Origin: Modestobacter sp. VKM Ac-2984
Lineage (GTDB): Bacteria; Actinomycetota; Actinomycetes; Mycobacteriales; Geodermatophilaceae
DNA: 64,000 bases
Reading direction: 5' to 3'
NCBI RefSeq assembly: GCF_026967985.1
Contig: NZ_JAPVBJ010000008.1
Coordinates: 124,001 to 188,000, forward strand
Shown: in pieces, positions 16,560 to 25,059 of the stretch
Layout of the letters: every line of letters starts with the position of its first letter
Numbering within the stretch: position 1 is the first letter of the stretch
Made by a program: the position numbers and the translations under genes
Notes under the pieces: generated by a model
Database searches by the model: none
Told to the model about the DNA's origin: nothing
What the model saw: only the letters and a program-made list of their open reading frames with translations

Positions 16560-16684
16560 GGCCCCGGCCGGGTCACCAGCACGAGGGATGTGGTGCAGCG
16601 CCCGGCTGCGGTGGGATGGGTGGTCACCTCGACAGCCGGCCACCAGCGGTGGCGGACGCCGGGATCAACGACCGGGAGAGCTGC

Positions 16685-17992
16685 ATGTCCGCTTCAACCA
16701 GCCCGAGGGCCACGGCCACCGGGCACCTCTCTGCAGGCAGCAGCTCCGCAGGCAACAGCTCCGTGGGCCGGGCGGTGCCGACCCTGGCCGCTGAGGTCGC
16801 CCGTGTGGTGGCCGCCGGGAACTGCTCCGGGTGCGGCGCCTGTGTCCAGCTCGACCGAGGGCTCGAGATGCAGCTCGACCCGGCCGGCCGCAGCCGCCCG
16901 GTCCCGGTCCAGCTCTCCACCCGCCGCCCGCCTGCCGGTGACGTCGTGGCGGCGTTCGACCGCTCCTGCCCTGGCCGACGGGTCGACGCGCAGGCGCCGG
17001 AGGGCTCGGTCCGGCACGACCTGCTGGGCCCGGTCGTCGCGGCGTGGGAGGCCTGGGCGACCGATCCGGACGTGCGGCACGCCGGCAGCAGCGGCGGTGT
17101 CCTGACCGCGCTGACCGCGTGGCTCGCGTCCACCGGGCAGGTCGACCAGGTCGTGGGCGCCCAGGCCGACCCCACCGACGCCACCCGGACCGTGGCGGTC
17201 GCCGTGACCGACCGTGCCGGTGCGCTCGTCGCCGCCGGTTCGCGCTACGCCCCGGTCGCGAACGCCGCACACCCGGCCGCGCTGGACCCGCGCGGGGCCG
17301 TGGTCGGCAAGCCCTGTGAGGTGTCCGCCCTGCGGGCGCTGGCCGGTGACACCGACGCACCTCTGCTGATGTCCTTCTTCTGCGCGGGGGTCCCTGCCCA
17401 GACGGCGACGACGGACCTGGTGCGGAGCCTCGGCGTGGGCGACGGCGAACGGGTGACCGACCTGAGGTACCGGGGGCGTGGGTGGCCGGGGGAGTTCACC
17501 GCGGTGACCGAGCAGCAGACCGTCCGGACCTCCTACGACGAGTCCTGGGGCCGGCACCTCGGTCCGACCACGCAGTGGCGGTGCAAGCTGTGCCCCGACG
17601 GCACCGGGGAGAGCGCCGACCTGGTCGCCGGCGACTTCTGGCACGCCGACGACCGCGGGTACCCGGTCTTCGCCGACGACGCCGGGCGCAGCGTGCTCAT
17701 CGCCCGCACCCGCCGGGGGCGTGAGCTGGTCGAGCGGGCCGTGGCCGCCGGCGTGCTGACCGTCGGCCCGGTGGACCTGGACGCCGTGGTCGCCGTCCAG
17801 CCGCTGCAGGCCGACCGGCGCCGGACCCTCGCCGGCCGGCTGGTGGGCAACGCGCTGGCCGGCCGCCCCGTCCCGCGGTACCGGGGCTTCGGCCTCCTCG
17901 GGCGGGCGTGGCGGTCTCCCCGGGACACCCTCCGGGCCGCCCGCGGCACCCGGGCCCGGGTGCGACGGGAGTCGTCACGTGCACGCAGCTGA
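16685..17992 (+). CDS. Coenzyme F420 hydrogenase/dehydrogenase beta-subunit-like protein (FrhB family)
   Basis: The 435-residue protein has an N-terminal CSGCGAC cluster motif (~aa 50-56), the HAGSSGGVLTAL segment typical of FrhB-family N-domains, GKPCE near the middle, and CKLCPDG (~aa 300) followed by ADLVAGDFW. These Cys motifs suggest iron-sulphur binding and flavin/F420-type redox chemistry. FrhB-like proteins of unknown substrate are often found beside polysaccharide pyruvyl transferases in capsule loci, and one lies 5 kb downstream here. ATG 16685 follows CGGGAGAGC. The 3' end overlaps the next glycosyltransferase by 14 bp, so the two are probably coupled. The biochemical role in glycan synthesis is unknown. 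Confidence 0.85.
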   Translation: MSASTSPRATATGHLSAGSSSAGNSSVGRAVPTLAAEVARVVAAGNCSGCGACVQLDRGLEMQLDPAGRSRPVPVQLSTRRPPAGDVVAAFDRSCPGRRVDAQAPEGSVRHDLLGPVVAAWEAWATDPDVRHAGSSGGVLTALTAWLASTGQVDQVVGAQADPTDATRTVAVAVTDRAGALVAAGSRYAPVANAAHPAALDPRGAVVGKPCEVSALRALAGDTDAPLLMSFFCAGVPAQTATTDLVRSLGVGDGERVTDLRYRGRGWPGEFTAVTEQQTVRTSYDESWGRHLGPTTQWRCKLCPDGTGESADLVAGDFWHADDRGYPVFADDAGRSVLIARTRRGRELVERAVAAGVLTVGPVDLDAVVAVQPLQADRRRTLAGRLVGNALAGRPVPRYRGFGLLGRAWRSPRDTLRAARGTRARVRRESSRARS

Positions 17993-20078
17993 GACGACGA
18001 CGCCGGCTGCGGGGCCGATCGGCATCGTGGTGGTGAACTACGGCTCGCACGCGCTGCTGGCCGAGAACCTGGACAGCGCGCCGGAGCTGGGACCCGACGT
18101 GCGGGTGGTCGTCGTCGACAACCACACCACGGCGGCCGAGCGCCGGTCCCTGGTCGAGCTGGGCCGGGTCCGTGGCTGGGACGTGGTCGGGCTGCCGGAC
18201 AACCGCGGCTTCGGTGCGGCGACCAACGTGGGGGTGGCGCGCGCCCGTGCCCTGGGGTGCGTCACCTTCCTCTGCCTCAACCCCGACGCCCGCGCCACCC
18301 CGGCCGTGGTCGCCGAGCTGCGGGCGCACAGCCTGCGCGAACCGCTGACCGTGCTCAGTCCGCTGATCACCTCCTCGGCCGGCGAGCTGGTGTTCAGCGG
18401 GTCGACGCTGTCGCTGCGCGACGGGCGCATCCGCGGAGCCCGCTCGCCGCGCCCGCCCCTGCCGGACGGCGAACCGTGGTTGACCGGGGCCTGCCTGGTG
18501 GTCCACGCCCAGCTGTGGGACCGGCTGGGCGGCTTCGACGAGACCTACTTCCTCTACTGGGAGGACGTCGACCTCAGCCACCGGGCCCTCGCCGCCGGTG
18601 GCCGCCTGGAGGTCCGCTCGGACCTGCGGGTGGTCCACGACGAGGGCGGCACGCACGGTGCCACCCGGACCCGGGGGAAGTCGGCCCTGTACTACCGCTA
18701 CAACTGCCGGAACCGGCTGGCCTTCGCCGCGCGGAACCTGTCCCGCCCCGACCTGCTGCGGTGGCTCGCCGCCACGCCGCGGGTCAGCTGGGAGGTCCTG
18801 CTGCGGGGTGGCCGCCGGCAACTGGTCGAGTCCCCGCGGCCGATGTGGGCCGCGCTGCGCGGCTCGGTCGAGGGGGCGGTGCTGGCGCTGGCCGCCCTCG
18901 TCCGGCCGGTCCGCCGCCGGCCGGCCGGCGGGCACCGAGGTCCCCGTCGGGTGCTGCTGGTCCACCCCGGGTCGGAGCTCTACGGCTCCGACCGGGTGTT
19001 CCTGGAGTCGGTCGCGGCGCTCGTCGCGACCGACCAGGTGGTCGTCGCGCTGCCCGGCCCCGGCCCGCTGGCCGACGCGCTGCGCGAGCTCGGCGCGGAG
19101 GTCGTGACCTGCCGCATGCCCGTGGTCCGCAAGAGCGCCCTGCGCCCGGTCGGCGCGCTCGCGCTGCTCGGCGACGCGGCCGCGGGCCTGCTCCCGTCGG
19201 TGCGGCTGCTGCGCACCGCGGGCCGGGACGGCGTCTACGTCAGCACCCTGACCATCCCGCTGTGGGTGCTGCTGGCCCGGCTGCTGGGCCGGCGGGTGGT
19301 GTGCCACGTGCACGAGGCCGAACGCGGCGCCCCGGCGCCGGTCCGCCGGCTGCTCACCCTGCCGGTCACCTGGGCCTCCGCGGTCGTGGTCAACAGCCGG
19401 TTCAGCCTGGGGGTGCTCGCCGAGTCGGCGCCGCGGGTGGCGGGCCGGGCCACCGTCGTGCACAACGGCATCCCGTCCCCGGCGACCGTGCCGCCGCCCC
19501 GGGCCGAGCTGACCGGAGGCGTCCGGCTGCTCTACGTCGGCCGGCTGTCGGCGCGGAAGGGACCGCAGGTGGCGGTCGCCGCGCTGGAGGAGCTCCGCGC
19601 CCGCGGGGTGCCGGCCCGCCTGGACCTGCTGGGCGGGGTGTTCCCGGGCTACGAGTGGTTCGAGGCCGAGCTGCGGGAGGCGGTGTCCGCCGCGGGGCTG
19701 GACGGGCAGGTCGCCTTCCGGGGCTTCGAGGCCGACGTCTGGCCGGTCCTGGCCGCCGCCGACGTCGTCCTGGTCCCGTCGGTGGTGGACGAGCCGTTCG
19801 GCAACACCGCGGTCGAGGCGGTCCTGGCCGCACGGCCGCTCGTCGTCAGCGACAGCAGCGGGCTCCGGGAGGCCGCTGCCGGGTACGCCTCGGCTCGTGC
19901 GGTGCCCCCGGGCCGGCCGGCCGCCTGGGCCGAAGCGGTCGCGGAGCTGGTGGCCGACTGGCCGACGGTGGGCCGGCTGGCGGTCGAGGACGCGCAGCTC
20001 GCCCGGGCCCGGCACGCCCCGGAGACCTACCGGGCGGAGATCGCCCGCCTGCTGCACCACACCTGGGACGCCCGGTGA
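17979..20078 (+). CDS. Two-domain glycosyltransferase (GT2-GT4 fusion)
   Basis: The 699-residue protein joins two transferases. The N-terminal ~300 residues are a rhamnosyltransferase-like GT2: VVVVDNHT, DNRGFGAATNVG, NPDA, FDETYFLYWEDVDLSHR, and a HDEGGTHG segment. From about aa 324 a GT4 begins (VLLVHPGSELYGSDRVFLE). It has HVHEAERG, VHNGIP, LLYVGRLSARKGPQ, a PSVVDEPFGNTAVEA donor-binding E-x7-E region, and ends near TYRAEIARLL. One chain could therefore add two successive sugars. It starts at GTG 17979 inside the FrhB-like gene and its stop overlaps the next GT2 gene by 4 bp. Donors are unknown. Confidence 0.87.
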   Translation: MHAAETTTPAAGPIGIVVVNYGSHALLAENLDSAPELGPDVRVVVVDNHTTAAERRSLVELGRVRGWDVVGLPDNRGFGAATNVGVARARALGCVTFLCLNPDARATPAVVAELRAHSLREPLTVLSPLITSSAGELVFSGSTLSLRDGRIRGARSPRPPLPDGEPWLTGACLVVHAQLWDRLGGFDETYFLYWEDVDLSHRALAAGGRLEVRSDLRVVHDEGGTHGATRTRGKSALYYRYNCRNRLAFAARNLSRPDLLRWLAATPRVSWEVLLRGGRRQLVESPRPMWAALRGSVEGAVLALAALVRPVRRRPAGGHRGPRRVLLVHPGSELYGSDRVFLESVAALVATDQVVVALPGPGPLADALRELGAEVVTCRMPVVRKSALRPVGALALLGDAAAGLLPSVRLLRTAGRDGVYVSTLTIPLWVLLARLLGRRVVCHVHEAERGAPAPVRRLLTLPVTWASAVVVNSRFSLGVLAESAPRVAGRATVVHNGIPSPATVPPPRAELTGGVRLLYVGRLSARKGPQVAVAALEELRARGVPARLDLLGGVFPGYEWFEAELREAVSAAGLDGQVAFRGFEADVWPVLAAADVVLVPSVVDEPFGNTAVEAVLAARPLVVSDSSGLREAAAGYASARAVPPGRPAAWAEAVAELVADWPTVGRLAVEDAQLARARHAPETYRAEIARLLHHTWDAR

Positions 20079-21094
20079 CGGCCGGGCGGACACCGTCGTC
20101 GGTCACCGTCGCCGTGCTGACGTTCCGGCGACCGGAGACCCTCGCCGCGCTGCTGCCCGAGCTGGTGGAGCAGGCGGCCGAGGTCGCCGGGGGCGGTGGC
20201 GCCCGCGTGCTGGTGGTGGACAACGACCCGGCCGGCAGCGGGCGCAGGATCGTCGAGGACGCCGTCTGGACGGGCTCGCCAGGCGTCGGGGTCGACTACG
20301 TCCACGAGCCGACGCCGGGGATCGCCGCAGGCCGGAACCGGGCACTGGCGGAGTCCGACGGCAGCGAGTTCCTGGTCTTCATCGACGACGACGAGCTGCC
20401 GCACCCCGGCTGGCTCCGCCACCTGCTGGCCACCCAGCGCGACTCCGGGGCCGCGGCGGTCGCCGGCACGGTCACCTCCCGCTTCCCGGCCCCGCTGCCG
20501 ACCTGGATCGCGGCGGGTGGCTTCTTCGACCGTCGCCGGCTACCCACCGGCACCCCGCTCGACGTCGCGGCCACCAACAACCTGTTGCTGCACCTGCCCC
20601 GGGTCCGCGCGGCCGGCCTGCGGTTCGACCCCGCGTTCGGGCTCAGCGGTGGAGAGGACACCCTGTTCACCCGGCAGCTCGCGGCTGCCGGCGGCGCGCT
20701 GGTGTGGTGCGCGGAGGCCGTCGTCACCGACGTCGTCCCGGTGGAGCGGGCCCGCCCGGAGTGGGTGCTGCGGCGGGCCTTCAGCTCGGGCAACTCGGTC
20801 ACCCGGGTCGCCCTGGTGCTGGCCCGCGGCCGGCGCGGCCGGCTCGTCGCCCGCGCGCAGGGCTGGACCGCCGGTGGTGTGCGGGTGCTCGGCGGAGCAG
20901 CCCGCTGGGCGCTCGGTGTGGTCACCGCCGACGTCCGGCACCGGGCCCGCGGCGCCCGCAGCGCCGCCCGTGGCGCCGGCATGCTGGCCGGGACCGTCGG
21001 GCACGCGTACCAGGAGTACGGCACGCCGGTCCGCGGCCGGGCCGGTCAGCTGCGGGCCGGTCAGCTGCGGGCCAGGGCCACCGCTCGCCGGTAG
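20075..21094 (+). CDS. GT2 family glycosyltransferase
   Basis: The 339-residue GT-A-fold enzyme shows VTVAVLTFRRPETL, VVDNDPAG, TPGIAAGRNRAL, the metal-binding FIDDDELPHPGW, and GLSGGEDTLFTRQL with WCAEA, all typical of GT2. It starts at GTG 20075, coupled to the fusion gene. The C-terminal ~60 residues are Arg/Ala-rich, and a tandem 15-bp repeat (GCCGGTCAGCTGCGG, about 21041-21070) codes the repeated RAGQL segment near the end. The last 34 bases overlap the convergent gene on the other strand. Confidence 0.87.
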   Translation: MTAGRTPSSVTVAVLTFRRPETLAALLPELVEQAAEVAGGGGARVLVVDNDPAGSGRRIVEDAVWTGSPGVGVDYVHEPTPGIAAGRNRALAESDGSEFLVFIDDDELPHPGWLRHLLATQRDSGAAAVAGTVTSRFPAPLPTWIAAGGFFDRRRLPTGTPLDVAATNNLLLHLPRVRAAGLRFDPAFGLSGGEDTLFTRQLAAAGGALVWCAEAVVTDVVPVERARPEWVLRRAFSSGNSVTRVALVLARGRRGRLVARAQGWTAGGVRVLGGAARWALGVVTADVRHRARGARSAARGAGMLAGTVGHAYQEYGTPVRGRAGQLRAGQLRARATARR

Positions 21095-22095
21095 GCGGCC
21101 AGGTGCGCCCGGCCGGCGGCGTCCCAGTCGCGCGCGGACAGGTCGGGCGGGGGGACGTCGCCGCGGGCGCGGACACCGTGCAGTGCGCCGACCAGGTCCG
21201 CGGACTCCAGCTCGCCGTCGTAGGTCCACACCCAGCCCGGGCCGACCTCGTCGGCCAGGGCCCGGGTGACGTCGTTGGCCGGGACCAGCACCGGACGGGA
21301 CAGCGACAGCGCCGTCAGCGCGCCGCCGGAGTTGTGCATCTCCCGGTAGGGGAGCACGACCAGCTCGGCGGCGGTCACCTCGACCACCAGGTCCGCGTCG
21401 TCGAGGAACTCCAGCCGCAGGTGCACGCGGGGGTCGGTGCCCGCGGTGCGGCGGAGGGTGTCGGCCAGCTCGTCGCTGGAGGGCCGGCCGGCGACGTGCA
21501 GCGACAGACCGCCCTCGATGCGGTCGTCGGGGGTCGCGGCGACCACCTCGGTGAGTCGTTCGACGCCCTTGTACCGCCGGACCAGCCCGAAGAAGGTGAC
21601 CCGCCCGGGGACCACCTCGGCCGCGGGGAAGCGGGCGAACCAGTCGCGGTAGTGGCCGTGCACGATCAGCTCCGCGGGCCGGCCGGCGGCGACCTCGGTG
21701 CTCTCGTTGAGCCGGATCCGCAGCGTGGTCAGCCGCTCGGCCAGCCGCAGCAGGGCCACCTCGCACCGGGAGATGCCCTGCGGCAGCTCCAGGTTGTGCA
21801 CGGTGCGCACCAGCGGCGTGCGGGTCAGCCGCAGCCGGGCCAGCAGGAGCAGGAACAGCACCTGACGGACCAGCGCCTTCAGCGGACTCTGCCCGGCCAC
21901 CAGGATCTCGGGCCAGTGCACGTGGAAGACGTCGCAGCGGCGCAGCAGTGCCCGGCGCCAGCTGAACGTCCGCAGCTCGACGCCCTCGAGCGCGGCCAGG
22001 CTGCGGCCCAGCATGACGATGTAGGGGTTCGTCGTGGGCCGTGGCGTCGGGAAGGACTGCTGGACGACGAACCCAGGAGAGGACGGATCCGGCAC
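21061..22095 (-). CDS. GT4-like glycosyltransferase
   Basis: The 344-residue GT-B protein shows an N-terminal acceptor domain with VFHVHWPE and VRTVHNLELPQ, then HGHYRDWF, FGLVRRYKGVERL, and a C-terminal donor domain with VLPYREMHNSGGALTALSL and RPVLVP. It is the only gene of the polysaccharide locus on the minus strand, and its 3' end overlaps the convergent GT2 gene by 34 bp. The ATG at 22095 lies in a 262-bp divergent gap shared with the pyruvyl transferase gene. Antisense overlap could couple expression of the two convergent units. Confidence 0.83.
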   Translation of the reverse strand: MPDPSSPGFVVQQSFPTPRPTTNPYIVMLGRSLAALEGVELRTFSWRRALLRRCDVFHVHWPEILVAGQSPLKALVRQVLFLLLLARLRLTRTPLVRTVHNLELPQGISRCEVALLRLAERLTTLRIRLNESTEVAAGRPAELIVHGHYRDWFARFPAAEVVPGRVTFFGLVRRYKGVERLTEVVAATPDDRIEGGLSLHVAGRPSSDELADTLRRTAGTDPRVHLRLEFLDDADLVVEVTAAELVVLPYREMHNSGGALTALSLSRPVLVPANDVTRALADEVGPGWVWTYDGELESADLVGALHGVRARGDVPPPDLSARDWDAAGRAHLAAYRRAVALARS

Positions 22096-22357
22096 GGTGC
22101 TCCCAGCCTCGGGAGGCCGACGGTCGCCGGCCCGACTCGAGGAGGGTAGGAGCCCGGGGGACCGGCGGGCGACCGGCGCTGACCCGGTCGGGGGAGAACG
22201 CCCTCCGGCCTCCCCCGGACGGGGGGTCAGCGGGCCGGACCGGGGCGAGAGCGTGGCTAGCCTCGCCGCAGACCTGGGCCACGAGGCCCGGGGTCCTGAC
22301 CGGACGACGTCGGCCGAGCGCGGCCGTCGGTCGTCCTCCGGCGGAGGTCACCTCACC
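22096..22357. promoter_or_regulatory. Divergent intergenic region between a GT4 gene and the pyruvyl transferase gene
   Basis: This gap should carry promoters in both directions. On the plus strand TAGCCT at 22258-22263 is a likely -10 box, about 95 bp before the ATG. GGAGG lies about 10 nt before ATG 22358. No clear operator palindrome was found. Confidence 0.4.
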
Positions 22358-23434
22358 ATGCGAGCTCTCGTCCTGTGGGCCGACCAGCACTCGCCCAACC
22401 TGGGTGTGCGGGCTCTGGCCGAGGGCACCGCCGCGCTGCTCGGGCGGGTGTGGCCGGGGGTGGAGGTCGTGACCCAGAACTACGGCTCCGCCGTCGCCCC
22501 CGTCCGGCTCGGGGACCCGCGTGCCCTGGCCGTGGAGCGGGTGACCCGCCGCGCGGGTCTGCGGGAGTGGGTCCGTGACTTCGACGTCGTGGTCGACACG
22601 CGCTCCGGTGACAGCTTCTCCGACATCTACGGTCTCCAGCGGCTGTTCGCGATGTCGTGGGCGGCGGAGCACGTGCACTCCACCGGCGTCCCGCTCGTCC
22701 TGGGCCCGCAGACCATCGGGCCCTTCGACGGACGCCGGGCCCGGGCGTTGGCCCGCCGCAGCCTGGGTGTCGCGACGACGACCATGGCCCGCGACCACCT
22801 CAGCGCCGACCACGCCGCCGAGCTGGGCCGCCCGGTCGACGTGCTGACCACCGACGTCGTCTTCGCCCTCGACCTGCCGGCGCGGGTGTCCACCCACGAC
22901 GTGCTGCTCAACGTCTCCGGGCTGCTGTGGCGCTCCGGTGAGCACGTCGACTCCGACCGCTACCGCCAGACGGTGGGCCGGCTGCACGAGGAACTGGTCC
23001 GGCGCGGACGGCGGGTGGCCCTGCTGGCGCACGTGCTGGACTCGGCGTCCGCCGACAACGACGTGCGCGCCGCCCGCGAGTTCGCAGCCGAGCGGGAGGA
23101 CGCACCGGAGGTGCTGGTCCCGACGTCGCTGGCGGAGGTGCGGCGGATGGTGGCCGGGGCCGAGCTGGTCATCGGCAGCCGGATGCACGCCTGCCTGAAC
23201 GCGCTGTCGGTCGGCACGCCTGCGGTGCCGCTGGCCTACTCGCGGAAGTTCGAGCCGCTGCTGGCCGGGGTCGGCTGGCCGCACCTGATCGACCTGCGGA
23301 CCGAGCCGGACCCGGTGGACGCCACCCTGCGGATCGTCGAGCGCACCGACCTGGCCGCCACCGCCCGCGGCGTGCGGGACCGGGCGCAGGAGCTGCTGGT
23401 CCCGGCAGAGACGGCTCTGCGGCGGCTCGGATGA
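22358..23434 (+). CDS. Polysaccharide pyruvyl transferase family protein
   Basis: This PF04230-type enzyme would transfer pyruvate from phosphoenolpyruvate to a sugar, giving an acidic ketal. The 358-residue protein begins MRALVLWADQHSPNLGVRAL (the N-terminal NxG..A region), and has DTRSGDSFSDIYG, PLVLGPQTIGPF, LLAHVLDSAS, and the conserved VIGSRMHACLNALSVGTPAVPLAYS region near aa 270-295. ATG 22358 follows a good GGAGG. Its stop overlaps the flippase start (ATGA), tying pyruvylation to export. A partner FrhB-like gene lies upstream. Confidence 0.88.
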   Translation: MRALVLWADQHSPNLGVRALAEGTAALLGRVWPGVEVVTQNYGSAVAPVRLGDPRALAVERVTRRAGLREWVRDFDVVVDTRSGDSFSDIYGLQRLFAMSWAAEHVHSTGVPLVLGPQTIGPFDGRRARALARRSLGVATTTMARDHLSADHAAELGRPVDVLTTDVVFALDLPARVSTHDVLLNVSGLLWRSGEHVDSDRYRQTVGRLHEELVRRGRRVALLAHVLDSASADNDVRAAREFAAEREDAPEVLVPTSLAEVRRMVAGAELVIGSRMHACLNALSVGTPAVPLAYSRKFEPLLAGVGWPHLIDLRTEPDPVDATLRIVERTDLAATARGVRDRAQELLVPAETALRRLG

Positions 23435-25059
23435 CCTCTGCGGGCACACCGCCCGGCCCGGAGCCTGCATCCCTCGGCGGGACCGGGCAGCTGGACGCCA
23501 CCGCCGGGTCGGTCCCGGGGCCGCCCGCCGGTCAGCTCGGGGACCGGGCCGCACGCGGCGCCGTCGTGACCCTGGCCGGTCAGGGCGTGCGGATCGGCGT
23601 CCAGGTCCTGTCCGTCGTGCTGCTGTCGCGACTGCTGTCGCCCGCCGACTACGGCCTGCTGGCGATGACGACCGTGGTGATCGGCATCGCCGACATCTTC
23701 CGCGACCTCGGCCTGTCCACCGCTGCCGTCCAGGCCCGCGTCCTCACCCGAGGCCAGCGGTCCAACCTCTTCTGGATCAACAGTGCGATCGGGCTGGGGC
23801 TGGCCCTGCTGGTCTTCGCCGGGGCGCCGCTGCTGGCCGCCGTCTACGGGCGACCGGAGCTGACCGCGCTGACCCAGGTGCTGTGCTGGACGTTCGTGCT
23901 CAACGGGATCGCGACCCAGTACCGCGCCGACCTCACCCGTCGGCTGCTGTTCGGCCGGCTGGTCCTGGCCGACACGGTCTCCCCGATCTGCGGGCTGGCC
24001 GCGGCGCTGGCGGCGGCGCTGGCCGGGGCCGGCTTCTGGGCCCTCGTGGTGCAGCAGCTCGTCCAGTACGCGGTGATGATGACGATGGTGCTGGCCGCCG
24101 GCCGGTGGCTCCCCGGTCGTCCCGACCGGCGGGAGCCGATGTCGGGCCTGCTCCGGTTCGGCTGGCACCTGGTCAGCACCCAGCTCATCGGCTACGCGGG
24201 CAACAACATCGACACCCTGGTGGTCGGTCTGCGGTTCGGGGCGGTGCCCCTGGGGCTGTACAACCGTGCCTTCCAGCTGCTGATGACGCCGCTGAACCAG
24301 TTGCGCGGCCCGGCCACCCAGGTCGCCCTCCCGGTGCTGTCCCGGCTGCAGTCCGACCAGCGCGCCTGGTCCGCCCTCCTGCTCCGCGGCCAGCTCGCCC
24401 TGGGACACAGCCTGGTCGTCGGCCTGGCGCTGGTCATCGGCACGGCCACGCCGCTGACCGAGGTGTTCCTCGGCGAGCAGTGGTCGTCGGTGTCGCCGCT
24501 GCTGCGGCTGCTGGCGGTCGCCGGGGTGTTCCAGACGCTGGCCCTGGTCAGCTACTGGGTCTACCTCTCCCGGGGCCTGACCCGGCACCTGCTGCACTGG
24601 TCGTTCGTCCAGGTGGCGGTGAAGCTGGTCTGCATCGGCATCGGCAGCACCGGCGGGGTCGTCGGCGTGGCGATCGGCTACGCCGCCGCCCCGGCCGTCC
24701 TGTGGCCGCTGTCGTTCTGGTGGCTGTCCCGCCGGGCCACCATCCCGGTCGCCGACCTGCTGCGCGGAGCCGGCCGGGTGCTGGCCGTCTCTGCCACCGT
24801 GGCGGCCGCCGGCTGGGCGGCGTCGACGGCCACCGTGGCCGCCGGCCCGGTCCTCTCCCTCCTGGCGGGGGTGGCCGGCGGACTGGTCGGCTACGCCGCC
24901 GTGGTGGTGCCGGTGCCGTCGCTGCGCCGGGACGCGCTCTCGGTGCTCACCGTGGTCCGCCGCGCGATCGCCCGGCAGGGGGCTCCGCGCGGGACCGGCC
25001 AGCCGGAGCCGGGCGCGGCCGAGGAGCCGGGCGACGTGCCGGTCGGCACCGCGCGGTGA
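23431..25059 (+). CDS. Wzx-like polysaccharide flippase (MOP superfamily)
   Basis: The 542-residue membrane protein has a polar ~35-residue N-terminus and about 12-14 hydrophobic helices. Polysaccharide-synthesis-protein features include LLSRLLSPADYGLLAMTTVVIGIADIFRDLGLSTA, FRFG-type GLLRFGWHLVSTQLIGY, and NNIDTLVVGLRFGAVPLGLYNRAFQLL. Such proteins flip lipid-linked sugar units or teichuronic-acid precursors across the membrane. It overlaps the pyruvyl transferase gene by 4 bp and the ligase-like gene by 4 bp, so it sits in a tight export/polymerisation operon. The Pro/Glu-rich C-terminal tail is probably cytoplasmic. Confidence 0.88.
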   Translation: MTSAGTPPGPEPASLGGTGQLDATAGSVPGPPAGQLGDRAARGAVVTLAGQGVRIGVQVLSVVLLSRLLSPADYGLLAMTTVVIGIADIFRDLGLSTAAVQARVLTRGQRSNLFWINSAIGLGLALLVFAGAPLLAAVYGRPELTALTQVLCWTFVLNGIATQYRADLTRRLLFGRLVLADTVSPICGLAAALAAALAGAGFWALVVQQLVQYAVMMTMVLAAGRWLPGRPDRREPMSGLLRFGWHLVSTQLIGYAGNNIDTLVVGLRFGAVPLGLYNRAFQLLMTPLNQLRGPATQVALPVLSRLQSDQRAWSALLLRGQLALGHSLVVGLALVIGTATPLTEVFLGEQWSSVSPLLRLLAVAGVFQTLALVSYWVYLSRGLTRHLLHWSFVQVAVKLVCIGIGSTGGVVGVAIGYAAAPAVLWPLSFWWLSRRATIPVADLLRGAGRVLAVSATVAAAGWAASTATVAAGPVLSLLAGVAGGLVGYAAVVVPVPSLRRDALSVLTVVRRAIARQGAPRGTGQPEPGAAEEPGDVPVGTAR

